Positions 28,986 through 36,998 of a DNA stretch of 64,000 nucleotides are shown here, one piece after another (position 1 is the stretch's first letter; every line of letters begins with the position of its first letter). A program made the translations under genes and the position numbers. Below the pieces are notes generated by a model. The model saw nothing but the letters and a program-made list of their open reading frames with translations. It did no database searches and was not told where the DNA came from. The stretch comes from Barnesiella intestinihominis YIT 11860 (GTDB lineage Bacteria; Bacteroidota; Bacteroidia; Bacteroidales; Barnesiellaceae): NCBI RefSeq assembly GCF_000296465.1, contig NZ_JH815205.1, positions 62,001 through 126,000 of the forward strand, in the 5' to 3' direction.

Positions 28986-29427
28986 ATTCGTCTAAGTAAA
29001 GGACGGTTGCTCCCGTCAGCTCCGTGTAGAGCAGGTCGTAATCGGAAGACAGGGCGAAATTGTCATCCGAGAGGTCATAGACGGAGAACACGTTGCCGAC
29101 AAGCGGCAGCAGTTTCAGGACAAAGGCTTCACGCTTCTCTTCCGGCACTTCATCGGCAAACTCGTTTTCCACGACTTCGCGGAGGATGGCGTAACGGGAA
29201 TAATGCAGCCCGCGCAGCAGCGTGTCCATCGCCAGTTCCTGCGCACCATCGGCGGGATAGCCTTCAAGCCGTGCCCTCTCATACGTTTCGGCGGCACGGT
29301 CGGCCCGTTCCCGTATGAAAGCGGTGTCGTCAGCCTGTTCAAACTTGTTCGTGCGGAGATAGTCCAGCAGGTACAGACCGTAATAGGAAAAGTCGGTCTG
29401 ACCCTCGTTTTTCTTCTTGTTGTTCAT
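28975..29427 (-). CDS. DUF1896 family protein
   Basis: 150 aa from the ATG at 29427, immediately preceded by the ICE leader motif. Small acidic, mostly helical protein matching the DUF1896 family that regularly accompanies the large methylase-helicase in these elements. The stop overlaps the helicase start, so they are cotranslated. Function unknown; an accessory subunit is an inference. Confidence 0.78.
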   Translation of the reverse strand: MNNKKKNEGQTDFSYYGLYLLDYLRTNKFEQADDTAFIRERADRAAETYERARLEGYPADGAQELAMDTLLRGLHYSRYAILREVVENEFADEVPEEKREAFVLKLLPLVGNVFSVYDLSDDNFALSSDYDLLYTELTGATVLYLDEYGV

Positions 29428-29444
29428 TACTTTGGATTTAGCGG
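29428..29444 (-). repeat. ICE leader motif, copy upstream of the DUF1896 gene
   Basis: The minus strand reads CCGCTAAATCCAAAGTA directly before the ATG. Confidence 0.6.
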
Positions 29445-29487
29445 ATTGATAATTAACGGGATAATCGGTTGGAAAAAGGAAGAAAAA

Positions 29488-29512
29488 GGCACTCGGTATC
29501 CCTCCGAGTGCC
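29488..29512 (-). terminator. Terminator downstream of topB; candidate RteR-like region
   Basis: A perfect 9-bp stem GGCACTCGG/CCGAGTGCC with a 7-nt loop is followed on the minus strand by TTTTTCTTCC. It lies 78 nt past the topoisomerase stop and 60 nt before the DUF1896 start. In CTnDOT a small RNA (RteR) is encoded just downstream of exc, so a short transcript ending here is possible but not shown. Confidence 0.7.
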
Positions 29513-29513
29513 A

Positions 29514-29530
29514 CCACTAAATCCAAAGTA
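29514..29530 (+). repeat. ICE leader motif, copy in the topB-DUF1896 gap (opposite strand)
   Basis: CCACTAAATCCAAAGTA on the plus strand, followed by TGAG, which forms an ATG with the motif's last A. Only a 25-codon ORF follows. Together with the copy at 29428-29444 it makes an inverted pair around the terminator hairpin. Confidence 0.5.
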
Positions 29531-29589
29531 TGAGTGTAATCCGGTATCGAAGAACAATTCATTACTCTGAACAAGTGGCAAAGTTAATA

Positions 29590-31677
29590 CTATTTCTTCC
29601 GTCCTGAAAATTTCTTGTCCTTTTTAGCCTCCGGGAACACAAAAGTCGTGTTATATTCCCCGTCAAAGGCGACAACAGCATCGAAACTCTTGCCCTGTTT
29701 GCTCTTGAACCCTTTGAGCAGCTTGGTATGCCCTTCGGTGAGCAGGTCTTTGATTTCATCGTCGGACAGGGTGCGTCCCGCTTTCAGCCGGAACACGGGC
29801 AGTCCGCACTCCGTGTTGTCGCAGCGTACCACCTTGCCGTAGAACCGCATCCTGCCCGTGCCACACTTGGGACACGCGCAGCCGGAGTCACGGCTGCCGA
29901 AGAGCTTGTCGCACGAGATCAGTTCGGAGGTTATCTCACGTGTGTACGCCTCTATCTCCTTGCGGAAGGTGTCGTCGGACAGTTCCCCGCGCTCGATACG
30001 CGCCAGCTCCTTTTCCCATTCGCCCGTCATGGCAACATCGGCGATGCGCATCGTCTTGACGACGGAATTGAGGGCAAGTCCTTTTTCGGTGGGAACAAGC
30101 GACTTCTTGCAGCGTTCCATGTAACCGCGCTTGAAAAGCGTTTCGATGATGGAGGCGCGTGTGGCGGGAGTACCGATGCCACAGTCCTTCATCGCCTGCC
30201 GCAGTGCGTCGTCCTCAATTTCCTTGCCCGCCGTTTCCATTGCCGAGAGCAGGGTGGCTTCGGTATGCAGCGGCTTGGGTTTGGTCTTTCCTTCGGTAAT
30301 GGACGAGCCTTTCGGTGTCAGCGTGTCGCCTTCCTGCCAGCCGGGGATGGTAATTTCCTCTTTTTCCTCGCCATAGACGGCACGCCATCCGGTTTGCTTC
30401 ACGACGCTGCCTTTTACGGTAAACTCCACTCCGGCACATTCCGCCGTGACAGTGGTCACATCCTTGACGCATTTCTCAGAGAATGCCTCGACCATGCGCC
30501 CGGCAATCATCTGATAGATGGTATTGTCCTCTTTGGAGAGGAAGAGCGGTTTCTCACCCGTGACGAGCAGGGCATGGTGGTCTGTCACCTTGCCGTCGTC
30601 CACGCTGCGGCGTGTCGGGGCGGCTTTTGCCCGCACCTTGTCTTTCCATTCGGGCTGTGTGCCGATGAAAGCGAGCAGTTTGGGAATTTCGGCAAACACG
30701 TCTTCGGGGATGTAGCGGCTTCCCGTTCTCGGATAGGTTATCAACTTCTTTTCGTAGAGTTTCTGCGCGATTTCAAGCGTCTGTTCCGCCGTGAAGCCGT
30801 GCTTGGCGTTGGCTTCTTTCTGGAGCGTGGTCAGGTCGTAGAGCAAGGGAGTTTCCTCCGTCTTCTCCTTGCGCTCGGCTTTCGTGACAGTGGCGCAACC
30901 TGCCGCCTTTACCTTATTATATAGTTCCATCGCCGGTTCTTTCTCTTTCCATTTCTCGGAGGATGAGAATTTCACGACTTCGCCGTCGCAACCGTCCGTT
31001 GCGATATGGAGCTGCCAGAATGCTTCGGACGTAAAGCGGCGGTTCTCCCAGTAGCGTTCACATACCATAGCCAACGTTGGTGTCTGCACCCGCCCCACGG
31101 AATACGTGCCGTGTCCGGCGGCGATGGATAACGCCTGTGTGCCGTTGATGCCCACGAGCCAGTCGGATTCGCTCCGCGCTTTGGCGGCGAGGTAGAGGTT
31201 GTCGTATTTGCTGCCGTCTTCGAGTTTCCGCAGTCCCTCGCGGATAGCTTTGTCGGTGAGAGAGCTGATCCACAGGCGCACGAAAGGAGTGGTGCAACCC
31301 GTATAGTGGTAGAGGTAGCGGAAGATAAGCTCTCCCTCGCGTCCGGCATCGGTCGCCACGATGATATGTTCGCTTGTGTCGAACAGTCTTTTGATGACTT
31401 TTATCTGCGACACCACGCCGCTGTCGGGCTTGTAACCTTTCTCCGTCCTGACCTGACGGGGGACGAGCGTGAATGTGTCGGGAATAATCGGGAGGTTGTC
31501 ACGGACAAATCCGCGCACGCCGTAGCCGTCGGGCATGGCAAGCTGAACGAGGTGTCCGAATGCCCATGTCACGGCATAACCGCCTCCCTCGAAATATCCT
31601 TCCTCTCTCTTTGTCGCGCCCACGATGCGGGCGATTTCACGTGCCACGGAGGGCTTTTCTGCAATGATTGTCTTCAT
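29590..31677 (-). CDS. topB: DNA topoisomerase III (Exc-like)
   Basis: 695 aa type IA topoisomerase. The TOPRIM domain starts MKTIIAEKPSVAREIARIVG and includes TDAGREGELIFRYL. The active-site Tyr is in ITYPRTGSRYIP (near residue 316). A C-terminal zinc-ribbon-like segment (CACPKCGTGRMRF...CDNTECG) follows. It is the last gene of the excision operon and corresponds to Exc of CTnDOT, needed for excision there although its topoisomerase activity was reported as dispensable. Confidence 0.93.
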   Translation of the reverse strand: MKTIIAEKPSVAREIARIVGATKREEGYFEGGGYAVTWAFGHLVQLAMPDGYGVRGFVRDNLPIIPDTFTLVPRQVRTEKGYKPDSGVVSQIKVIKRLFDTSEHIIVATDAGREGELIFRYLYHYTGCTTPFVRLWISSLTDKAIREGLRKLEDGSKYDNLYLAAKARSESDWLVGINGTQALSIAAGHGTYSVGRVQTPTLAMVCERYWENRRFTSEAFWQLHIATDGCDGEVVKFSSSEKWKEKEPAMELYNKVKAAGCATVTKAERKEKTEETPLLYDLTTLQKEANAKHGFTAEQTLEIAQKLYEKKLITYPRTGSRYIPEDVFAEIPKLLAFIGTQPEWKDKVRAKAAPTRRSVDDGKVTDHHALLVTGEKPLFLSKEDNTIYQMIAGRMVEAFSEKCVKDVTTVTAECAGVEFTVKGSVVKQTGWRAVYGEEKEEITIPGWQEGDTLTPKGSSITEGKTKPKPLHTEATLLSAMETAGKEIEDDALRQAMKDCGIGTPATRASIIETLFKRGYMERCKKSLVPTEKGLALNSVVKTMRIADVAMTGEWEKELARIERGELSDDTFRKEIEAYTREITSELISCDKLFGSRDSGCACPKCGTGRMRFYGKVVRCDNTECGLPVFRLKAGRTLSDDEIKDLLTEGHTKLLKGFKSKQGKSFDAVVAFDGEYNTTFVFPEAKKDKKFSGRKK

Positions 31678-31697
31678 GTCTTCTTCTTTTTTGTTGA

Positions 31698-31725
31698 TAC
31701 TTTGGATTTTATTTTGGATTCAGTG
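31698..31725 (-). repeat. ICE leader motif, duplicated half, upstream of topB
   Basis: On the minus strand CCACTGAATCCAAA (31725-31712) is followed at once by AATCCAAAGTA (31708-31698), so the second half of the motif occurs twice. It lies 21 nt before the topB ATG. Confidence 0.5.
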
Positions 31726-31737
31726 GCGGACACGGGA

Positions 31738-33309
31738 TTACATTTTCATGCCCTTGCCCGTTTTCTTCTGCGGCTTCTCCTGCTGCTGTTGCTGGCGGGC
31801 GTCCTTCGGGTTGGTCTGACCTTTCTGCAACGGCTCTCTCAGATTCTTTGTAGCCTCGTTGGTCTTGCCATCGTTGTTCACCGCCACCTGCGTGCGGCTC
31901 TCGTTGGACGGAGCAACCTGCTGTGCATTGTCAGGGTTCGTGTCGTAGCGGTACGGGCGTCCCTTCTCCGGGTTGAACTTGATATACATCGTGGCATGGA
32001 AGCCCTGCTTGTCGGTCACGTTCTCCAGCTTCACGGCTTTACCCGCCACATAGTCGGCTTTCTGCTGGTCGGTGAAGCTCACGCCGCTCCATTTGCTGAT
32101 GGGGCGGATGCTGCCGTCCTCGTTCGTCCACGTGTTGCGGCGTTGCTCCTTCTTGGTCTGTGCGGCATTTTCCCCGCCCTGCGCCTGACTTTTCGATGTG
32201 TCGCCTTTGGTTTCCTGTGTCTGTGCGGTACGGGGCGACTTGCCGGTTCCCGGCACGAACTCCACGCCGCGCTGCTCCACGTTCACTTGCAGGGTGGTGA
32301 CGAACTTTCTGCCGTCGTTGCGCTCGATGAGCTTGTCGCGTACGGGCAGTCCGGCGCGGAGCATGTCCCGCTCCTGCGTGGTGATTTCCGTCTTGCCGAT
32401 GCGCTCCGGGATGCGCACCCTGCTTGCCGGAATGTCCGTGATTTCATTCGTCTTGCGGTCGATGCTGATGTAGGAGGGGATGATCTCGCCCGTTTCCCTG
32501 TCCACAATGTCCACGACCCTACCGAGATTGCCCGTTTCGCGGAGGTTCTTCCGGTCATTGTCGGAGAATTTGTGTTCCTTGTACTCATCCAGCTTCTGCT
32601 CCTTGCGGATGAAGTGCGGCACGAGGCTGATGTTTCCCTCACCGTCCTTCTTGAAGGAGAGGCGGGCGTCCAGCTCGAATGATTCGCCGCCGAAGGTCGG
32701 TTTGACCTTTACCAAGTCGGACTTGCCATAGTTGAGCATCTTCGTAAGGTCGCCGGACTTTTCAAGGTTGTCCCGCTTTACGCCCCATCTGTCCTCCAGC
32801 TCCTGCCAGTTGATTTTACTCTCGTCGATGGGCTGGTAGCCACGTTTGCCCTGCATCTGTTCGGATTTGTCCTGTTGCTGTTCTTTCCGTTGTTCCATGT
32901 TCTCCTGTTTTTGAGGTTCTTGTTTCTCTGTCTGTTGTGCTGCCATCTCTTCCTGCACCTTCTTCTCATAGTCGGAGGTGTCCACCTTGTGAGGGGCGAG
33001 CAGCTCCTTGTTCGCTTCGGGGTCTTTCAGCAGTTGCTTCATCACCTCTAAGAGATTTTCAGCTTGGTCTGCCGCAATGCGGTAGAAACCGAAGCGGCTG
33101 GGTTCCTTGCACTGCCGGAAGAAGTTCTTGAAGAAGTTGTCCAGCACGTCGCCATGTCGGTCGAATTGCAGGAAACTCTGCGCGTTCTCCGCTTTTGCGG
33201 GGGTGCGCTTGGGTGTGCCGTCCGCGTTCAGCCCGGCTACCACGCTGATCTCGCCTGTCTTCTCGTCACGGACTACCAGCACGTCCTTTTCGTCTTTTTT
33301 CTTTGCCAT
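31738..33309 (-). CDS. Orf3-like DUF3945 protein of the excision operon
   Basis: 523 aa. The N-terminal half is charged and Gln/Glu-rich (residues about 115-160). The C-terminal half contains repeated DUF3945-type modules (DKLIERNDGRKFVTTLQVNV, ADYVAGKAVKLENVTDKQG). The C-terminal tail is Gln/Lys-rich. The position matches orf3 between the xis genes and exc of CTnDOT, where it was not essential for excision. Cytoplasmic. Confidence 0.78.
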   Translation of the reverse strand: MAKKKDEKDVLVVRDEKTGEISVVAGLNADGTPKRTPAKAENAQSFLQFDRHGDVLDNFFKNFFRQCKEPSRFGFYRIAADQAENLLEVMKQLLKDPEANKELLAPHKVDTSDYEKKVQEEMAAQQTEKQEPQKQENMEQRKEQQQDKSEQMQGKRGYQPIDESKINWQELEDRWGVKRDNLEKSGDLTKMLNYGKSDLVKVKPTFGGESFELDARLSFKKDGEGNISLVPHFIRKEQKLDEYKEHKFSDNDRKNLRETGNLGRVVDIVDRETGEIIPSYISIDRKTNEITDIPASRVRIPERIGKTEITTQERDMLRAGLPVRDKLIERNDGRKFVTTLQVNVEQRGVEFVPGTGKSPRTAQTQETKGDTSKSQAQGGENAAQTKKEQRRNTWTNEDGSIRPISKWSGVSFTDQQKADYVAGKAVKLENVTDKQGFHATMYIKFNPEKGRPYRYDTNPDNAQQVAPSNESRTQVAVNNDGKTNEATKNLREPLQKGQTNPKDARQQQQQEKPQKKTGKGMKM

Positions 33310-33329
33310 CTGAAAAATGTTTTAATGGG

Positions 33330-33680
33330 TTATTTATGAAAGAAATTATGGATACGAGCCTTGTAGAAGGCTATATCTTCCTTTTTGAAGTCCTTGATAT
33401 GGTTGGAAAGGAATGTCAGCACGTCCTCCTCGCTGTAATAGGTCTTCTTGCCCAGCGTCTTGTAGGGCAATGCGCCTACGCTGCGGTAGCGTTGGAGGGT
33501 GCGTTTGCTTATCTGGAGCAACATGCACAAATCCTGATTGTCGAAAAGGCGGATGCTTTCCGTGATAGTGGGCTGTTTCCCCTCAGCCTTCATCGCCAGC
33601 AGCAGTTCGTCCTGACGGTCGAGCCGTTCCATCAGCTTCTGCATCCAGCCCTCGAAGTTGTTTCGTGTGAGCAGTTCCAT
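33330..33680 (-). CDS. Excision-operon helix-turn-helix protein (Xis2d-like)
   Basis: 116 aa. A MerR/excisionase-type helix-turn-helix occupies the C-terminal half (DLCMLLQISKRTLQRYRSVGALPYKTLGKKTYYSEEDV). It follows the preceding gene by three bases. The location matches xis2d of CTnDOT, a recombination directionality factor that helps IntDOT excise the element and also activates mob/tra transcription. Confidence 0.8.
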   Translation of the reverse strand: MELLTRNNFEGWMQKLMERLDRQDELLLAMKAEGKQPTITESIRLFDNQDLCMLLQISKRTLQRYRSVGALPYKTLGKKTYYSEEDVLTFLSNHIKDFKKEDIAFYKARIHNFFHK

Positions 33681-33683
33681 GAC

Positions 33684-34046
33684 CTATGTCCTCCTTCCTT
33701 TTGGTTTGCCGCCCGTGCGCAGCGTGTGGTTGTGGAACAGGGTGTCTATTGTCCCTTCCTCGTTCCTTACTGTGTTGTCCTCCAATAGCCGCAGTATCTC
33801 GGAAAGGCGGTAGCGGCAGCTTCCGCGTACCACCACATACTCGATACGGTGGTCGGTGCGCATACGCTGCATGGTGCGCTTGCTCACGTTGAGCATCTTC
33901 GCCGCCTGTGCCGTGTCAAGCAGCTTGTCTTCGGTTTCCCGCTTCCGTTTCTTCTCGTCCCTTGCCTCGCGGATGTACCCTGCGATGTTCGCAATCTGCG
34001 CCATCATCTCCTTGTAGGCGGAACTTTCCATTGTTATCACTTTCAT
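33684..34046 (-). CDS. Excision-operon helix-turn-helix protein (Xis2c-like)
   Basis: 120 aa from the ATG at 34046. Central excisionase-type helix-turn-helix (LDTAQAAKMLNVSKRTMQRMRTD, then YRLSEILRLLEDN). First gene of the excision operon, matching xis2c of CTnDOT. The divergent intergenic region upstream contains a palindrome placed where RteC is expected to bind. Confidence 0.8.
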   Translation of the reverse strand: MKVITMESSAYKEMMAQIANIAGYIREARDEKKRKRETEDKLLDTAQAAKMLNVSKRTMQRMRTDHRIEYVVVRGSCRYRLSEILRLLEDNTVRNEEGTIDTLFHNHTLRTGGKPKGRRT

Positions 34047-34114
34047 GTTCAGTCCTTTCTTTTTGTTTCTGCGACAAAATTCGGCAATAAACAAAAGGGG
34101 CTTTAACAACTCAC

Positions 34115-34129
34115 TACGTGACTCACGTA
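34115..34129. promoter_or_regulatory. Palindrome in the divergent excision-operon control region, candidate RteC site
   Basis: TACGTGACTCACGTA is a perfect 7-bp inverted repeat around one base. It is about 70-80 bp upstream of the xis2c-like start and between two divergent genes. RteC of CTnDOT binds inverted half sites upstream of the excision promoter. Assigning this palindrome to RteC is an inference from position. Confidence 0.5.
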
Positions 34130-34221
34130 AGATTTTTGCGGAAGATGGCTCCGTAACCCGGTCAAACGGCGCAACAGGCAGCCTTTCAGCGGAAAACGAT
34201 ACGTCTTGTATGCCGTTTCGT

Positions 34222-34229
34222 TACCTTTG
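34222..34229 (+). promoter_or_regulatory. -7 box of the rightward helix-turn-helix gene
   Basis: TACCTTTG lies 19 nt before the ATG at 34248. A good -33 TTTG is not seen at the right distance, so activation may be needed. Confidence 0.5.
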
Positions 34230-34247
34230 CGGCAAACTCTAAATGAC

Positions 34248-34547
34248 ATGAATATGGAAATAGTATCTATCGAGAAAAAGACTTTCGAGATGATGGTGGC
34301 GGCATTCGGCGCACTCTCGGAGAAGGTCGCCGCCCTGAGGCGCAAAAGCGACACGGGGCGCATGGAAAGATGGCTCACGGGCGAGGAGGTCTGCGGGCAG
34401 TTGAGAATAAGCCCGCGCACGTTGCAGACGCTGCGTGACAGGCGGCTTATCGGCTACTCGCAGATAAACCGCAGGTTCTATTACAAGCCAGAGGAGGTGA
34501 AGCGGCTGATACCGCTTGTCGGCACGCTCTATCCGCACGGCAGATGA
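34248..34547 (+). CDS. Helix-turn-helix domain protein
   Basis: 99 aa from the ATG at 34248. The C-terminal half is an excisionase/MerR-type winged helix (WLTGEEVCGQLRISPRTLQTLRD, then YYKPEEVKRLIP). It is divergent from the excision operon. Small DNA-binding proteins of this class serve as excision factors or local regulators on Bacteroidetes ICEs. Confidence 0.78.
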   Translation: MNMEIVSIEKKTFEMMVAAFGALSEKVAALRRKSDTGRMERWLTGEEVCGQLRISPRTLQTLRDRRLIGYSQINRRFYYKPEEVKRLIPLVGTLYPHGR

Positions 34548-34561
34548 TTTGATTTATTCAC

Positions 34562-34578
34562 CCACTGAATCCGAAGTT
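34562..34578 (+). repeat. ICE leader motif, copy upstream of the second helix-turn-helix gene
   Basis: CCACTGAATCCGAAGTT directly precedes the ATG. Two bases differ from the other copies. Confidence 0.5.
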
Positions 34579-34884
34579 ATGATGAACGAGAACAACGATG
34601 TTTTTACGATGGAAGACGAGCCGATAGCCTCTGTGGTGCAGGATATGCGCAAAGGCTCGAAATGGCTGTCCGCATTTCTGGAAAGCTACCGTCCTCCGCT
34701 GGACGGGGAACGTTACCTGACGGACGGCGAGGTGTCGGAACTGCTCCGTGTGAGCCGGCGCACCTTGCAGGAATACCGCAACAACCGCGTGTTGCCCTTC
34801 ATACTTTTGGGAGGGAAGGTGCTTTACCCGGAAACGGGGCTGCGCGGGGTACTGGAAGCGAACTACCGCAAGCCGCTGGAGTGA
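34579..34884 (+). CDS. Helix-turn-helix domain protein
   Basis: 101 aa from the first of two adjacent ATGs. The N terminus is acidic and the C-terminal winged helix is the same type as its neighbour (YLTDGEVSELLRVSRRTLQEYR, then KVLYPETGLRGVLE). It is read in the same direction 31 nt downstream, so the two likely form one operon of paralogues ending at the terminator at 34900. Confidence 0.78.
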   Translation: MMNENNDVFTMEDEPIASVVQDMRKGSKWLSAFLESYRPPLDGERYLTDGEVSELLRVSRRTLQEYRNNRVLPFILLGGKVLYPETGLRGVLEANYRKPLE

Positions 34885-34899
34885 GGCGGTTTCATGAAA

Positions 34900-34941
34900 A
34901 AGTAAACGGGTGACACCTTTTGTGGTGCTACCCGTTTACTT
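34900..34941. terminator. Bidirectional terminator
   Basis: A long hairpin: AAGTAAACGGGT and ACACC pair with GGTG(C)TACCCGTTTACTT around TTTTG. It sits between convergent genes (34884 plus and 34962 minus). Confidence 0.75.
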
Positions 34942-34961
34942 GTCTTATGGGGTATGTGCAA

Positions 34962-35324
34962 TCAGCAATACCCGGCTTTTCCGTTCTGTATGAACATCAC
35001 GTATGTCTGCCGTTTCTCTTGTGAGAGTGCCTTTCCCACCAGCCATGTGCGGAACAGGTGGGTGTTGTAGGTATTCACCCTGAAAGCGACCGGGATGATG
35101 ATTTCAAGGGCGTACACGTCCGCGTGCAGCCCGTTTTCAAGCTGCATGTAGCGGCACACCTCGTAGTCGTTCAGCACGTCCGACTTGCGGACGGCTCTGA
35201 TGGCGGCGTTCACTGCCGGGACGGTCGTATGGAACAATCCGGCTATTTCGGTGGCGGTCATCCACACGTCGTTACCGGTTACGCTGACTGCCTTGTCCTC
35301 GATGATGATTGTGTCACGTTTCAT
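34962..35324 (-). CDS. Small protein cotranscribed with int
   Basis: 120 aa from the ATG at 35324, 11 nt after int. It contains DVWMTATEIAGLFHTTVPAV, a helix-turn-helix-like segment, followed by a region recalling RhuM/virulence-protein DNA-binding domains (IIPVAFRVNTYNTHLFRTW). I recognise it only as a conserved companion of ICE integrases. A DNA-binding role is inferred. Confidence 0.65.
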   Translation of the reverse strand: MKRDTIIIEDKAVSVTGNDVWMTATEIAGLFHTTVPAVNAAIRAVRKSDVLNDYEVCRYMQLENGLHADVYALEIIIPVAFRVNTYNTHLFRTWLVGKALSQEKRQTYVMFIQNGKAGYC

Positions 35325-35335
35325 GGCTTTTCTTT

Positions 35336-36571
35336 TTAGATGGTGCAACCTGCAAATTCCTCGACGCCGTTCAATCTTGCGGCAAGGTTCTCCATGTCCT
35401 GATTGAGCTTCTCTTTGGTTATCTTTGCGTAAATCTGCGTCGTCTTTATGCTCTTGTGTCCGAGCATGGAGCTGACCGTTTCGATGGGAACACCGTTGGA
35501 GAGGAATATCGTCGTGGCTGCCGTGTGGCGGCTCTGATGCCACGTGATATGCTTGGTGATGCCGCAACGCTTGGCGACGGCACGGATACCGGCAAGGCAC
35601 GTGTTATAATGCGGAACGGGAAATATCCTGCCGTCCCCGCACAGTCCCCGGTATTTGCCGATTATGCGGTTGGCGATGTCGAGCAGGCGGATGTTGGACA
35701 CCACGCCCGTTTTCTGGCGGTTGATGTTTATCCACTCGTGTTCGTCGAAGTAGGTGCGGATATTCTCTTCCGTAAGGTTGCGCATATCCGCGAACGACAG
35801 CCCCGTGAAGGCGCAGAACAGGTAGAGGTCGCGGTACAATTCCTGTTTGGCGTTTTTCAGTTTCCCCTCCATCAGCAGGCGGATCTCATCTTTGGTCAGG
35901 AAACTGCGTGTTGTTTCCTCCTTCTTGATTTCATACTCGCGGAACGGGTCGCGCGTCAGCCACTCGTTGTTGATGGCGATGAATACCATCGTCCGTAACG
36001 GGCAGACGTACAGCCACACGGTATTGGTGCAGCAGTGCTTGTCCGTGCGCAGGAACATCTCGAAGTCGGAGATGAAAGCCGGGGTAAGCTCTTTTAGGGC
36101 GATGTCCTTCACATGGTAGCGGATGTCGAGGAACTCTTGCATGTGCTTGTAAACGGTGCGGTACTTCAGCAGCGTGCCTTTGGCTTTCATGCCTGCCTCC
36201 ACCTGCTTCTCGTAGTCCTCGTTGTGCTGGCGGAACACCTGCATCAGCGTGTGGTAGCGGTGTTCCAGTCCGAGAAAGGCGTTCTTCACCTTCTCCGCCG
36301 TGACGAAGTTGTCACGCTCCATGATTTCCTGATAATGCCTGTTGATGCGTACCCGCATCTTGTCAAGCATACGGTTCGTTTCGAGTGCCGCCGTGCTTCT
36401 GCCCGTGACACGTCCACCTTTGGTGTCCCACAGTTTCGGATCGACAGTCAGTTTGCAGCTGAACTGTGTCTGGCTGCCGTCCACCGTGATGCGTCCCATG
36501 ACGGGAACTGTCCCGTCCTTTTTCACTACCTGACGCTTGAGGTAGTAGATTACTGAAAATGTACTCTTCAT
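35336..36571 (-). CDS. int: IntDOT-type tyrosine recombinase (integrase)
   Basis: 411 aa from the ATG at 36571, exactly the IntDOT length. Catalytic positions: Lys287, His345 and Arg348 (HQSRH), His372, nucleophile Tyr381 (TTQIYAKI). The first Arg of the usual R-K-H-R-H-Y set is replaced by Ser259 (TGLSFADM), the known peculiarity of IntDOT. The N-terminal arm-binding and core-binding domains fill residues 1-220. It integrates and excises the element at GTANNTTTGC sites. It lies about 320 bp from the right attachment core. Confidence 0.95.
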   Translation of the reverse strand: MKSTFSVIYYLKRQVVKKDGTVPVMGRITVDGSQTQFSCKLTVDPKLWDTKGGRVTGRSTAALETNRMLDKMRVRINRHYQEIMERDNFVTAEKVKNAFLGLEHRYHTLMQVFRQHNEDYEKQVEAGMKAKGTLLKYRTVYKHMQEFLDIRYHVKDIALKELTPAFISDFEMFLRTDKHCCTNTVWLYVCPLRTMVFIAINNEWLTRDPFREYEIKKEETTRSFLTKDEIRLLMEGKLKNAKQELYRDLYLFCAFTGLSFADMRNLTEENIRTYFDEHEWININRQKTGVVSNIRLLDIANRIIGKYRGLCGDGRIFPVPHYNTCLAGIRAVAKRCGITKHITWHQSRHTAATTIFLSNGVPIETVSSMLGHKSIKTTQIYAKITKEKLNQDMENLAARLNGVEEFAGCTI

Positions 36572-36890
36572 TGTCCTTAATTTTTGGGTTTCAAAATTAG
36601 TTGGTGAAGAGTCCGGTGTTGGTACGCAAAACGGGGAGGAACGGCGCAATCTTTTTCCGTAACCTGATTTTTCGCATGAGTTATGGATAACTCACTATTC
36701 CTTAGAGCCTTGTTTCGCTATTCGTACCCGTTTGTCGCATTTTCGGGCATGGTTACGAACAAGTAACGTAGCGGCGTCAGGATTTGGCTTCGGCAGGGAT
36801 TGTAATGGCTTCACGGATTATCGCCACTTCAACCAAAACCCTTGTAACTCAATTCTATCACTATATCTTTCCGCATTTCACTTTTTTGTA
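36572..36890. other. ICE right-end region between int and the attachment core
   Basis: No gene. It holds a candidate int -7 box TAATTTTG (minus strand, 36599-36592), a palindrome TGAGTTAT-GG-ATAACTCA (36677-36694), and an imperfect inverted pair TTCGTACCC/GGTTACGAA near 36720-36760. These are candidates for integrase arm sites or for binding of excision factors. Confidence 0.55.
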
Positions 36891-36900
36891 GTAACTTTGC
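36891..36900 (+). other. ICE right attachment site core (GTANNTTTGC)
   Basis: GTAACTTTGC matches the conserved 10-bp core recognised by IntDOT. It sits between int and the first clearly chromosomal gene. It contains TAACTTTG, a Bacteroidota -7 box, so the integration junction falls in the promoter of the nitroreductase gene. The left junction is outside the window. Confidence 0.75.
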
Positions 36901-36998
36901 TATGTAAAGATGATTTGTATGGTGACAAAAAGGGTCTTTACTCTTTCAGACAAATCAAAATGGATAAATTTCATAACAAACTTAGAACCTCTATCCTT

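Noticed and set aside
29728-32682. Two long plus-strand frames (398 and 458 codons) antisense to topB and the DUF3945 gene
   Set aside because: Fully within recognised minus-strand genes, and no motif was found.
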